Positions 50,890 to 60,110 of a stretch of DNA of 64,000 nucleotides are shown here, in pieces (position 1 is the first letter of the stretch; each line of letters begins with the position of its first letter). Position numbers and translations under genes: made by a program. Below the pieces are notes generated by a model. It searched no databases, was not told where the DNA came from, and worked only from the letters and a program-made list of their open reading frames with translations. The stretch lies in the NCBI GenBank assembly GCA_038534295.1, contig JBCAXA010000001.1:1550001-1614000 (forward strand), in the 5' to 3' direction. The stretch is from JBCAXA01 sp038534295. Its GTDB lineage: Bacteria; Pseudomonadota; Gammaproteobacteria; Steroidobacterales; Woeseiaceae.

Positions 50890-53800
50890 GCCGCAGCCCC
50901 CTCGTTCGCCGCGGTTTCAGTCGACTTAATGCCGAACAGCAGTGCGTACAGCACCGGCGTGACCAGCAACGTAATCAACGTCGCGAACGACAGCCCGCCG
51001 GCAATGACGACCGTCATCGACTGGAAGAACGCGTCGAAATACAGCGGCAAGACGCCGAGCACCGTCGTGAACGCACCCATCATGACCGGTCGCAACCGAC
51101 TCGCCGCCGACTCAACCAACGCGTCAAAGCGCGGCATACCGCTGGCAATCAAGTCGTCGGTCGAGTCGACCAGCACGAGCGAGTTCTGAATCAGGAGCCC
51201 CGACAACGACAACAGCCCGAGAATGCCCATGAACTCGAACGGCACGCCGGTCGCAAACAACCCGTAGGCCACGCCGACAATTGCGAGCGGCACAATGGCC
51301 CAAATAACGATGGGCTGACGCAGCGCGTTGAACAACACGACGACGACCAACACCATCGCCAAGAACCCCAGCGGAATCGTTGATGCGAGACTCGACTGCG
51401 CGTCGCCCGAATCGCCGGCTTCGCCGTCCCAATAGAGCCGGTAGCCCGGCGGTAACGCAATAGCCTCGATTTGCGGCCGGATGCGCGTCAGCAAGTCGTT
51501 GGTGACTTCGCCCTGCGCCGGGTCACATTGCGCCTTGATGGTCAGCACCCGATCGGTCCGCAGCACGCGCGCGTCGCGCCAGGTTGCCCCAGGGCGATCC
51601 AAGACTTGCGTCAGCGGTACCGTTGCGCCGGTTGTCGGACTCAATATTGGCAGTGACGTCACGTTCCACGGATCGAGCCGTTCATTGGCCGGCGCCCGCG
51701 AGATGATCGGAATCAGATCATCGCCCTCGCGATAGAAGCCGCGCTGGACGCCGTCGAAGTTCTCTTCGAGCGCCTCGGCAACGTCTTTACGCGTGATGCC
51801 GACCCGCTCACCTTTGTTCGGCGAGAACACCGGCACAACCACAGGCACCTGCCGGCGCCAGTCATCGCGAATGAGAATGGCGCGGCCATCTTCGTGCATG
51901 ATGGCCTTGGCCTGATTGGCAAGGCCTCTCAGTACAGCCGGGTCGGGTCCTGCAAACACCGCCTCGATCTTTGAGCCACCGCCCGGTCCCATCCGGAACT
52001 TCCAGACTTTGCTTTGCCCGTCCGGAAACTGACTGTCGGCGTAACGTTGAATCTGCACAATGAGCGCATCATTGAGCGTGTAATCGTCGGTTCTAACCAG
52101 CAATTGACCGTAGTTCGGCGTCTCCGAACCGGAGTCGTAAACGAGCATATAGCGGAGAGCGCCTTGGCCGATCAGGGTCTGCACAGCATCAACGCCATCG
52201 AGATCGCTGACGTAGGCTTCCATGCGCTCCATGTCTTCGGCGGTTCGCTCGATCGCCGTGCCTTCCGGCAGGTAGTAATCGACGACGATTTGCGGCGACG
52301 TCGAAGCTGGAAAAAAGCCGACCTTGACATAGCCAAACACGTAAATCGCCGAAATGAAGATGCCGACGGTGGCCGTCAGCGACACCAGTTTGTTGGCGAG
52401 CACCAGGCGGATGAGCTTCTTGTAGGCTTTCATAAAGCCGCTGTCCGGCTTGTCCGCGGTACTGTCCTCTGGGGAGACTGCCGGGAAAATGTAGTAGCAG
52501 AGCAACGGCGTGATGGTGAACGCAAACAGCCAACTGAGACCGAGCGCGATCATAACGACCCAGAACAGCGAATTCGTAAACTCGGCGGTGTCGCCCGGCG
52601 CAAAGCCGATCGGCGCAAACGCGATGATGCCAACCAGTGTGCCGCCGACCAGGGGGCGCATGTTCTTGCTAGCGACCTCGCGCGCGACCTCGAGCTTGTC
52701 GCGGCCCTGGTTGATGCCGACGAGTATCCCGTCGGTGATCACCACGCCGTTATCGACGAGCATCCCCAGCGAGATGATCAGTGCACCGAGTGAGATGCGG
52801 TGCATTGGGATGTCGCCGACTGACATCAACAGGAGCGTCGCGGCCATCGTCAGGAACACCGTCACGCCCATGATGAAACCGGACCGATAGCCCATAAAGA
52901 CGAACAGCGTTGCGAACACGATCGCGAGCGCGGCGATCACGTTCGACGCAAAGTCCTGGATCGCCGCGTCGACGACGCTGCCCTGGTGGTAGTACTCGTG
53001 AACCTCGACGCCGTGCGGCAGGATCGACTGCAGTTCGGCGAGTTTGGCGTCGACGGCCGCACCGAGCTTAACGACGTTCTCGCCGGACAGATTGGAGATG
53101 CCGATGCCGATCGCCGGTTGGCCTTTGTAGCGAATCAACTGGGAGGGCGGGTCTTCGTAGGTTCGGACCACGTTGGCGATGTTGCCAAGCCGGCTGACGG
53201 CACCGGTCGTATCACTGCCAACCAGAAGCCCTTTGATCGCTTCCACCGAATCGATACTGCCGGTCGGGTTGATCTCGATCCGCGAGTCGCCGAGGCGCAT
53301 TTCGCCGGCCGCGGTCACCGTATTTTGCTGCGATAGCGTGTTGTAAATGTCGTTGAGCGAGACGCCTAACGCGGCGGCCCGCTGCCGAGCAATCTCGACG
53401 TAGATGACTTCGTCTTGCTCGCCGATGACGCGAACTTTGGCCACGCCATCAACGAGCAACAGTTCACGCCGCAGGCGCTTGGCGATTCGAGCCAATTCCG
53501 CCGCCGTGTAGCCCTCGCCGGTCATCATGTAATAGATGCCGTAGACGTCACCGAAATCGTCGTTGACGATACTCGTGCCGGCGCCTGGCGGCAGATCGCG
53601 CTGCGCGTCGTTGACGTAGTTGCGCACTTTGGTCCAGACGACCTGCAGGTCCGAGCGAGTCTTCGAATAGTCGAAGCGAATCTCCACACTGAGTTCGGAC
53701 ATGCCGGCTGTGGACACCGAATCGATGGTCTCGACCTCGGGCATCTGCTGCAGCGACGTCTCGATCGGTTCGGTGACTTCGTTCATCACCTCTTCCGCGC

Positions 53801-53963
53801 TGGCACCCGGATACGGCGTGAACACCTTCGCGATGCGAATCGTGAACTCCGGATCCTCGAAGCGCGGCATGTTCATGTACGCCGAATAACCGCCGCCGAG
53901 CGACAGCGCGGCGATAATCCCGCAAATCAGCGGGTAGCGAATCGACAGCTCAGCGAGATTCAT
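50886..53963 (-). CDS. RND-family efflux pump inner-membrane subunit
   Basis: The 1025-residue pump has the RND layout of twelve transmembrane helices with two large periplasmic loops. It has RYPLICGIIAALSLGGGYSAYMNMPRFEDPEFTIR at the N-terminus, and GASAEEVMNEVTEPIETSLQQM and PTTGATVPLTQVLDRPGATW in the loops. The proton-relay aspartates sit in the SLGMLVDNGVVITDGILVG helix. It belongs with drug or organic-compound exporters of the hydrophobe/amphiphile or related group; substrate unknown. It is coupled to the outer-membrane gene and follows the adaptor by six bases. Confidence 0.95.
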   Translation of the reverse strand: MNLAELSIRYPLICGIIAALSLGGGYSAYMNMPRFEDPEFTIRIAKVFTPYPGASAEEVMNEVTEPIETSLQQMPEVETIDSVSTAGMSELSVEIRFDYSKTRSDLQVVWTKVRNYVNDAQRDLPPGAGTSIVNDDFGDVYGIYYMMTGEGYTAAELARIAKRLRRELLLVDGVAKVRVIGEQDEVIYVEIARQRAAALGVSLNDIYNTLSQQNTVTAAGEMRLGDSRIEINPTGSIDSVEAIKGLLVGSDTTGAVSRLGNIANVVRTYEDPPSQLIRYKGQPAIGIGISNLSGENVVKLGAAVDAKLAELQSILPHGVEVHEYYHQGSVVDAAIQDFASNVIAALAIVFATLFVFMGYRSGFIMGVTVFLTMAATLLLMSVGDIPMHRISLGALIISLGMLVDNGVVITDGILVGINQGRDKLEVAREVASKNMRPLVGGTLVGIIAFAPIGFAPGDTAEFTNSLFWVVMIALGLSWLFAFTITPLLCYYIFPAVSPEDSTADKPDSGFMKAYKKLIRLVLANKLVSLTATVGIFISAIYVFGYVKVGFFPASTSPQIVVDYYLPEGTAIERTAEDMERMEAYVSDLDGVDAVQTLIGQGALRYMLVYDSGSETPNYGQLLVRTDDYTLNDALIVQIQRYADSQFPDGQSKVWKFRMGPGGGSKIEAVFAGPDPAVLRGLANQAKAIMHEDGRAILIRDDWRRQVPVVVPVFSPNKGERVGITRKDVAEALEENFDGVQRGFYREGDDLIPIISRAPANERLDPWNVTSLPILSPTTGATVPLTQVLDRPGATWRDARVLRTDRVLTIKAQCDPAQGEVTNDLLTRIRPQIEAIALPPGYRLYWDGEAGDSGDAQSSLASTIPLGFLAMVLVVVVLFNALRQPIVIWAIVPLAIVGVAYGLFATGVPFEFMGILGLLSLSGLLIQNSLVLVDSTDDLIASGMPRFDALVESAASRLRPVMMGAFTTVLGVLPLYFDAFFQSMTVVIAGGLSFATLITLLVTPVLYALLFGIKSTETAANEGAAA

Positions 53964-53969
53964 TACGGA

Positions 53970-55031
53970 CTACTCGGGAACCCACTCACTGACGGTCATG
54001 CCTTCGTTGAGAAACGACACGCCGGCCGCAACGATGGTCTCGTCGCCGTTGAGGCCGGTCGTCACGGTTGCCGTATTGGCGATATCGGGCCCGATGGTGA
54101 CTTCGCGTTTGCTGATACGCATCGCGTCGTCCACGACATAGACGTAACGCTTCTCGCCCTCGGCCAACACGGCCGACAGCGGTACGGCGATACCTTTCGC
54201 AACGATGTCTTGTGCCTCTTTGAAAACGAAGGTTGTGAGTACGGTGGCCGTCATGCCGGGCAGGATGTACAGCTGCTCCGGTGGTTCGAACGTGAAGCTG
54301 ATCTGGTAAGTCTGGGTGCTTGAATCGGCAACACCGGACGCTTCGCGAAACACCGCCGGGATTTCAACGTCCGGCGCGGCGTCCAGAATGACCCGCGTGC
54401 CGACCGGTTCGAGCTGCGGAATACGGGCAATAATCGTCCCGGGTATATCGACGAGGGCCTCGGTCTCGGTGCTCTGCACCACCGCGATCGCCTCTTTGGC
54501 CTGAATGTTCTGAAACTGCTCGATGTAAACGCGCGAAATGCCGCCGTCGAACGGAGCGCGTATTTCAGTGTCTTCCAGCGCTTTCTGCGCCGTGGCGACC
54601 GACGCCTCACGAACGTCGAGCTGTGTTTTTCGCGATTCCAGAATGCTCTGCGAAATCGCGTCCTGCTCGACCAGCCGTTCGGCGCGGCGGTACTCCGACA
54701 ACGCGTTGTTGTATTCCGCCTGTGCCTGGGCAAGATTGTTCCGTGCATCGCGCTGATCGAGCCTGGCGATAACGTCGCCGGCCTTGACGTCCTGACCTTC
54801 GAGCGCATTGAGTTCGATAACCTCGCCCGCCACCTGAAACGTGAGTTCCGCGGACCGCACCGCGCGCACAACGGCAGGAAAGGACAAATCGCGCTGCTGC
54901 GATGCCGATTGCACGCTCACCAATTTGGCGGGCCGTACTTTCGGCGCTGCTGGCGGTGGCTCACTGCCACCGCACGCGGTCATCAGGATCGCAATTGCGG
55001 CAACGGCCGCAAGCCGACAAAAACCCAACAT
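53970..55031 (-). CDS. RND efflux periplasmic adaptor (membrane fusion protein)
   Basis: The 353-residue lipoprotein starts MLGFCRLAAVAAIAILMTACGGSEPPP with lipobox LMTAC. It has the adaptor layout: a lipoyl half-motif (GQDVKAGDVIARLDQRDARNNL), an alpha-hairpin coiled coil (AQAEYNNALSEYRRAERLVEQDAISQSILESRKTQLDVREASVATAQKAL), the second lipoyl half (IRAPFDGGISRVYIEQFQ) and a beta-barrel. It bridges the pump and outer-membrane channel. I chose ATG 55031 since upstream in-frame sequence lacks a signal peptide. First gene of the efflux operon. Confidence 0.94.
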   Translation of the reverse strand: MLGFCRLAAVAAIAILMTACGGSEPPPAAPKVRPAKLVSVQSASQQRDLSFPAVVRAVRSAELTFQVAGEVIELNALEGQDVKAGDVIARLDQRDARNNLAQAQAEYNNALSEYRRAERLVEQDAISQSILESRKTQLDVREASVATAQKALEDTEIRAPFDGGISRVYIEQFQNIQAKEAIAVVQSTETEALVDIPGTIIARIPQLEPVGTRVILDAAPDVEIPAVFREASGVADSSTQTYQISFTFEPPEQLYILPGMTATVLTTFVFKEAQDIVAKGIAVPLSAVLAEGEKRYVYVVDDAMRISKREVTIGPDIANTATVTTGLNGDETIVAAGVSFLNEGMTVSEWVPE

Positions 55032-55138
55032 GAGATGGCCCCGGTTATGTGTACGTCGCGCAGGGCCGTGCGGCCCCGTCACGATTAGTGTTCGTTTTAT
55101 TTTTGAAACTTGATGATGCCACGGGCAAGATAGTTGCG

Positions 55139-55155
55139 TACAGGAAAAAACTGTA
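55139..55155. promoter_or_regulatory. Possible TetR-type operator between efflux operon and regulator
   Basis: TACAG, seven bases, CTGTA (55139-55155) is a 17-bp hyphenated palindrome in the divergent gap between the adaptor gene (-) and the tetR gene (+). A second TACAG half-site lies at 55172. TetR repressors usually bind such symmetric sites in the control region of the pump they regulate. The motif is unproven. Confidence 0.45.
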
Positions 55156-55243
55156 AGCGTTGTCATTTTTATACAGCATGTCAGTTTTGTGAATTGACGC
55201 CTTCACGCTAGCCGCTGTCGAGGCCCGAAGCTGGACACAAGTT

Positions 55244-55873
55244 TTGCAGCACCACTTTCATGAGCAGGCCATCGGCAAGTCGAAACGGGACCGCACGCGC
55301 GCGGCACTGTTGGACAGCGCGATTGCTGTCATGGCTGAGCGCGGTTTCGACGCTACCACGGTACGCGACATCGTTCGGTATGCGGGGCTGTCACAGGGCA
55401 CTTTCTACAATCACTTTGCGGACCGCGAATCGGCGCTGACCGGTGCAGCGGGCGCGATTTTGGATCGAATTGATCTGCGGATTGCCAAACGTGTGCGGCG
55501 GATGCCGACCGGCTGCGCGCGTCTCATTGTCGCCGCCGACACAATTATTACCGCGGCGGTAGAAAATCCGGAACATGGCGCGGTGCTCGCCCGTGCGATG
55601 GCTCGCTTCCCGGAGATCGCCGCTCGCGTCCGACCAAAGCTGCGTGCCGACATACGTGCCGGACAGCGGGCCGGCACAATCCACGTAGCGCCGAGCCGCC
55701 TTCTCGATGAGCAGATCAGCGCCATTCTCCGCCTCGCCATCAAGCTACGACTGGCGGAGCACGGTCGACGAACGATAAATCGAGACACCTGCGAGGCGGT
55801 AATGCGCCTTTTGGGTCAATCCCCCGAGACATCTCGCAAAACCGTCGCCGCGGCCCTGCAAGCATCGCCGTGA
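55244..55873 (+). CDS. TetR-family transcriptional regulator of the efflux operon
   Basis: The 209-residue product has the TetR HTH in residues 15-62 (RTRAALLDSAIAVMAERGFDATTVRDIVRYAGLSQGTFYNHFADRESAL). A helical ligand-binding domain follows. Start is TTG 55244. The gene is divergent from the efflux operon with 212 bases between them and is its probable repressor. The inducing ligand is unknown. Confidence 0.9.
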   Translation: MQHHFHEQAIGKSKRDRTRAALLDSAIAVMAERGFDATTVRDIVRYAGLSQGTFYNHFADRESALTGAAGAILDRIDLRIAKRVRRMPTGCARLIVAADTIITAAVENPEHGAVLARAMARFPEIAARVRPKLRADIRAGQRAGTIHVAPSRLLDEQISAILRLAIKLRLAEHGRRTINRDTCEAVMRLLGQSPETSRKTVAAALQASP

Positions 55874-55947
55874 CTGACGGTTGACGTGCGCAAGGCCGCG
55901 TCCACACCATCGTTTAGCTACCGCGAACAACCAAAGCGAGCCTGACT

Positions 55948-56607
55948 ATGACGGACGATAGCAACAAGTATTGGGGCCTTTTGGTCAGCCTTATGGCCAT
56001 GCTGCTGATCGGACCGATCTTGGATTCGTTGGCACGCCTGAGTCTGCTCGTCGAGCTGATCTTTGGTGCGTTGCTGATTTTCGCCGTCTGGACGATCAGC
56101 CATCGCCGCCGGACAACATTGATCGCGACGATTCTCGCCGTACTGTTGTTCGCAGCGAACGGCCTGATCACCGCCGGCAATGTCTCTGCTGCGCTTAATG
56201 TTGCAACGATGATCCTCGGGTGCGCGTTTTTTAGCTATGTCGCGTCGTTGATCTTCTACGATACCTTCTACTGTGAAACGGTTACGCTCGATACGGTACT
56301 GGGAGCCATATGCGTCTACCTGATGATGGGGCTGTTTTGGGGCTATGCATACGGCTTTGTCGATCTCATGGACCCGAGCGCTTTCGACCAAATCAGTAAC
56401 GACGGGCACCTCTTGAATCGATTCATGTATTTTAGTTTTGTCACATTGACGACGCTCGGTTACGGCGACATCAGCCCGACTTCAGACGCGGCCCGTGGCC
56501 TGGCCATTCTCGAAGCAACCACGGGCCAGATCTACCTGACCGTGTTGGTCGGTCGCTTGGTGGGATTGCATCTGGCGAATCACCAGGGAGCCACGAGCCG
56601 CCGATGA
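55948..56607 (+). CDS. Potassium-channel-family membrane protein (Ion_trans_2)
   Basis: The 219-residue product has about six hydrophobic segments. The C-terminal pair encloses the pore loop FVTLTTLGYGDISPTSDAARGLAILEATTGQIYLTVLVGRLVGL, where TLGYGD is the K-selectivity filter. N-terminal helices (about 8-120) have no recognisable voltage-sensor Arg pattern. It is a small inner-membrane cation channel. Its stop overlaps the next start (ATGA), which joins it translationally to the pqi operon; a functional link is not proven. Confidence 0.88.
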   Translation: MTDDSNKYWGLLVSLMAMLLIGPILDSLARLSLLVELIFGALLIFAVWTISHRRRTTLIATILAVLLFAANGLITAGNVSAALNVATMILGCAFFSYVASLIFYDTFYCETVTLDTVLGAICVYLMMGLFWGYAYGFVDLMDPSAFDQISNDGHLLNRFMYFSFVTLTTLGYGDISPTSDAARGLAILEATTGQIYLTVLVGRLVGLHLANHQGATSRR

Positions 56608-57239
56608 ACAATCGCGAGCTGCAAATTGCCGCGCTGAATCGGCACCAAATCGCATGCCCACACTGCGACCTGTTGCTCGAGCGCCCGTCGCTGGCACCTG
56701 GCCAGCGCGCCCGCTGTCCTCGCTGTCACGGCGTCATCGCAACCAACAAACGCCGCGGCGCGGAAAGGACGACGGCGCTGATGCTGGCGAGCCTGGTCGT
56801 CTACACGGTTGCCGTGTTGTTCCCGTTCATGAGCATGGAACGCTCGGGCTTGTCGAACCAGATTTCCGTCGTCGATGCCATCAACGTGCTCTGGAACAAC
56901 GGTATGACGGTGCTTGCCGTCCTTGCGGGATTCATGATTCTGGTGTTCCCGGCAACCCGGATCGTGTTGATACTGCTGTTGAACACGACCTTTCAGCGCG
57001 GCGTTGAGCGGCGCCCGTACAGCGCTCGTCTGTTGCGCTATTCACAGCAATTGGAGCCTTGGGCGATGGCCGATATCTTCATGATCGGGGTCATCGTGTC
57101 GCTGGTGAAGATCGGCAGCCTGGCACGTATCGAAGTGGGCCCGGCGTTTTGGGCCATGTCGGCACTGATCGTCTTTATGGCGATGGCAAGCTCCGCGGCA
57201 TGCCGCGACTCGGCGTGGCAAGCGATCCGCCGGTGGTGA
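56604..57239 (+). CDS. pqiA: Paraquat-inducible protein A, N-terminal-half homologue
   Basis: The 211-residue product has an N-terminal zinc ribbon (CPHCDLLLERPSLAPGQRARCPRC) and four transmembrane helices, with the PqiA motifs LFPFMSMERSGLSNQISVVDAI and LEPWAMADIFMIGVIVSLVKIGSLARIEVGPAFW. E. coli PqiA has two such repeats in one chain; here the second half is a separate gene directly downstream. PqiA is an inner-membrane partner of PqiB, which shuttles lipids across the envelope. It is coupled to both neighbours. Confidence 0.9.
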   Translation: MNNRELQIAALNRHQIACPHCDLLLERPSLAPGQRARCPRCHGVIATNKRRGAERTTALMLASLVVYTVAVLFPFMSMERSGLSNQISVVDAINVLWNNGMTVLAVLAGFMILVFPATRIVLILLLNTTFQRGVERRPYSARLLRYSQQLEPWAMADIFMIGVIVSLVKIGSLARIEVGPAFWAMSALIVFMAMASSAACRDSAWQAIRRW

Positions 57240-57850
57240 TGAGAATCGCATCGCGCGAAGGCCTCGCCCAGTGTCGGGCCTGTGGAACGCTCACCGACAG
57301 ACCGGGCGAGGACTGCGTTGTTTGCGGGGCGCGAACGAGCCTGCTCGACCGCTCAAGTCTGCAGGCCGTGTGGGCTTACTGGATCGCCGGCGTCATCGCC
57401 TACATACCCGGCAACGTGCTACCCATCATGGTGACCCAGTCCGTATCGGGCACGACCGAATCCACGATTATCAGTGGCGTCATCACGTTGATTCACCACG
57501 GTAGCTACGCGATCGCGGCGGTGATTTTCATCGCCAGTATCGCCGTGCCGGTGTCGAAATTTGTGGTGATCGCTTGGCTGGCCTCGTCCATCCAGCACGG
57601 CTGGCCAATCAGCGAACATAGCCGCCATCGCGCGCATCAAGCCATCGAGTTGATCGGTCGCTGGTCGATGATCGACGTTTTTGTCGTAGCGGCGCTGGCC
57701 GCACTGATTCAGATCGGCGGATTGATGACGATTGCGCCCGGCGTCGGTATCAATGCCTTCGCTATGTCGGTCATTCTCACGATGTTCTCGGCAATGAGCC
57801 TCGACCCACGGCTGATCTGGTCAACCTCTACGCGGCAAGAGACGGTCTAG
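57239..57850 (+). CDS. pqiA: Paraquat-inducible protein A, C-terminal-half homologue
   Basis: The 203-residue product begins MRIASREGLAQCRACGTLTDRPGEDCVVCGAR, a second zinc ribbon, then four transmembrane helices with YIPGNVLPIMVTQSVSGTTESTIISGVITLIHHGSYAIAAVIFIASIAVPVSKF. It mirrors the second half of E. coli PqiA. The start overlaps the stop of the first half (TGATG), and GTG codons just upstream could also be used. The two proteins are probably subunits of one complex. Confidence 0.9.
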   Translation: MRIASREGLAQCRACGTLTDRPGEDCVVCGARTSLLDRSSLQAVWAYWIAGVIAYIPGNVLPIMVTQSVSGTTESTIISGVITLIHHGSYAIAAVIFIASIAVPVSKFVVIAWLASSIQHGWPISEHSRHRAHQAIELIGRWSMIDVFVVAALAALIQIGGLMTIAPGVGINAFAMSVILTMFSAMSLDPRLIWSTSTRQETV

Positions 57851-57851
57851 C

Positions 57852-59516
57852 ATGACTGACGACAACAACACCGAACCCGATATCGAAGCGATACCACAGC
57901 GTAAGTTCTCGCGCGTCTGGATCGTCCCCGTGCTTGCACTCGTGATCGGCGGCTACGTCATCGTCCAGTCGATCTGGGAACAGGGACCGCTGGTCGAGAT
58001 ACGATTCGACAAAGGTCACGGCTTTACGGCTGGCAAAACGCAAGTCAAACACAACGATGTCGTCGTCGGCGTCGTTGAAGAAGTCCGGCTGTCGGATGAC
58101 TTAGACACGGTGGTCGTGAATGCCCGCATGGAGCGGTTCATGGGTCCGTATTTGGGCGATACGACATCGTTTTGGGTCGTTAAAGCAGACATCTCCGGGA
58201 CGAGTTTCACCGGCCTCAATACGCTTCTGTCCGGCGCTTACATTGAGGTCGATTGGGACGAGCGGCCTGATCGGCGGTCGCGACGCTTCATCGGACTCGA
58301 CGAACAACCAATGACGCCGCCCGGCGTCGCCGGCGGCCACTTTCAGCTGCGGGCCGACACCGCCGGCTCGGTTGGGGTCGGCTCGCCCGTGTTTTATCGG
58401 CGAATCCGCGTCGGGCAAATCGAAAGCCAGCGTCTGTCGGAAGACTTCAGCTACATCGAGTACGACGCATTCATCGAAGCGCCTTACGACAGCCTGATCA
58501 ATCAGGCGACGCATTTCTGGAACGTCTCGGGCATCAACGTCGAAGCCGGTACCGATGGTCTGGTCATCAGTTTTGATTCGCTGCAATCCCTATTGGCGGG
58601 CGGCGTCGCGTTCGGTGACATCGGCCGTACGATTGGCACCGCCGGGCTCAACGCGGACGCCGAATTCATCATCTACCGAAACCGTGAGGCCGCGGTCGAA
58701 AGTCAGTACTTCGCGCCGGAAGGCAGCGGTTTTTACTTCATGGCGCTGTTCGACGATTCGATTCGCGGGTTGACCATTGGTGCTCCCATCGAATGGCAGG
58801 GCATCCGTATCGGCAACGTCCGCGACATCGTGCTCGATCTTGGCGACGTCACCAAAGACGAACGCCTCATCTATGCGGTGCTTGAACTGCAACCCAGCCG
58901 CATCGGACTCGAAGACGTCTCCGAAGACGACTTGCGCGTCAGCATGACGCGCTGGGTGCAATCCGGTATGCGCGTGCAGCTCGCCTCCGGAAACATTCTG
59001 ACCGGCCGCAAACTGATTCGCTTCATCGACGACGCGGCACCGGTAGACGATACCTTCGTCGTCGACTTCGACGCGCAACCGTTTCCCGCACTGCCCACGA
59101 TCGGCTCGGAACTCGGTGCGATGACGCAAAACGTCGAGCAAGTCATCGCGAACGTCGCGGAGCTACCGCTCGATCAACTGATTGGCGCGATGATTCGACT
59201 GTTGAATAACGCCGACGCCCTCGTTGGCGACCCGGCCGCGCAAGGTTTGCCAAAAGCATTGAACGATGCGTTGGCGGCTGTAGGCAGCGTGGCGGGCAAC
59301 GTTGACGCCGCCAGCTCGAGCCTGCCGGAGCTGATCGTAAGCCTCAACGAAATCGCCCAAGCGGGCGAAGCAACGTTGGCCGGACTGTCGCCCGACTCGG
59401 CGCTGTACATCGATCTGTCTACCGCCGTTCGCGAGTTGCGCGATGCGACGCGCTCGTTGTCGGCGTTGGCCGCGCGGCTCGAAGAAAAACCGAACGCTAT
59501 ATTGATGGGCCGCTGA
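57852..59516 (+). CDS. pqiB: PqiB, MCE-domain envelope lipid-transport protein
   Basis: The 554-residue product has one N-terminal transmembrane helix (about 20-40) and three MCE domains in the periplasm. These are: DKGHGFTAGKTQVKHNDVVVGVVEEV at about 50; a second after VGSPVFYRRIRVGQIES; and the third with GLTIGAPIEWQGIRIGNVRDI. A C-terminal helical needle follows (about 410-550). E. coli PqiB forms a hexameric syringe-like tunnel from inner to outer membrane. Length and domain count match. Confidence 0.94.
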   Translation: MTDDNNTEPDIEAIPQRKFSRVWIVPVLALVIGGYVIVQSIWEQGPLVEIRFDKGHGFTAGKTQVKHNDVVVGVVEEVRLSDDLDTVVVNARMERFMGPYLGDTTSFWVVKADISGTSFTGLNTLLSGAYIEVDWDERPDRRSRRFIGLDEQPMTPPGVAGGHFQLRADTAGSVGVGSPVFYRRIRVGQIESQRLSEDFSYIEYDAFIEAPYDSLINQATHFWNVSGINVEAGTDGLVISFDSLQSLLAGGVAFGDIGRTIGTAGLNADAEFIIYRNREAAVESQYFAPEGSGFYFMALFDDSIRGLTIGAPIEWQGIRIGNVRDIVLDLGDVTKDERLIYAVLELQPSRIGLEDVSEDDLRVSMTRWVQSGMRVQLASGNILTGRKLIRFIDDAAPVDDTFVVDFDAQPFPALPTIGSELGAMTQNVEQVIANVAELPLDQLIGAMIRLLNNADALVGDPAAQGLPKALNDALAAVGSVAGNVDAASSSLPELIVSLNEIAQAGEATLAGLSPDSALYIDLSTAVRELRDATRSLSALAARLEEKPNAILMGR

Positions 59517-59521
59517 TACTC

Positions 59522-60109
59522 ATGAACACATTGTTGACACGTCATTGCGTCGCATTGCTTGCAACTTGCCTGGTGGCCGCTTGCAGCAGCGCACCGGAAC
59601 CGGTGCTGTACACGCTCGAGCCATCGCTCACTGGCCGCGACAGCCAACGCGACGGGCCACGCATCAGCCTTGCGGAAGTCGAACTGCCCGCCTATGCGCG
59701 ATCGAACCTGATTGCATCGGCGGACGGCCCAAACAAAATTCGACTGGACGATGACCATCGCTGGGCATCGGTCCCGAGCGAATCGATCACGTCGGCGTTA
59801 GCGCAGCAACTCGAAGCTGCGCTCGATGGGACCGTGCTGGTACAACCGCACCCGCGGCGCTTTCGGCCGACGCTGGCCATCCGCGTCAATTTCGACCGGC
59901 TGCTACGGACGGAGCGCGGTGCCGCCGAGCTCAGCGGCCGGGCAATCATCAGCGTAGACGCATCGGAATCGATTGAGATCGTTCGGTTTGCGGTCGTTGG
60001 GGCCGCGACGGGCGCGGATTACGCGGCCTACATGGCCAGCGTGCAGGCGGCGCTCGAGGAAATCGCGAGCCGGATCGCCGACCGCGTGACGAGCTTGCCG
60101 GCCACCTAA
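59522..60109 (+). CDS. pqiC: PqiC-like outer-membrane lipoprotein
   Basis: The 195-residue product starts with a lipoprotein signal (HCVALLATCLVAACSSAP) and has the ABC-type auxiliary lipoprotein/DUF330 pattern: LYTLEPSL, ISLAEVELPAYARSNLIAS and DDDHRWASVPSESI, then a helical tail. It is the outer-membrane partner of PqiB. It starts six bases after pqiB and ends one base before a convergent permease gene, with no terminator. Confidence 0.9.
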   Translation: MNTLLTRHCVALLATCLVAACSSAPEPVLYTLEPSLTGRDSQRDGPRISLAEVELPAYARSNLIASADGPNKIRLDDDHRWASVPSESITSALAQQLEAALDGTVLVQPHPRRFRPTLAIRVNFDRLLRTERGAAELSGRAIISVDASESIEIVRFAVVGAATGADYAAYMASVQAALEEIASRIADRVTSLPAT

Positions 60110-60110
60110 G

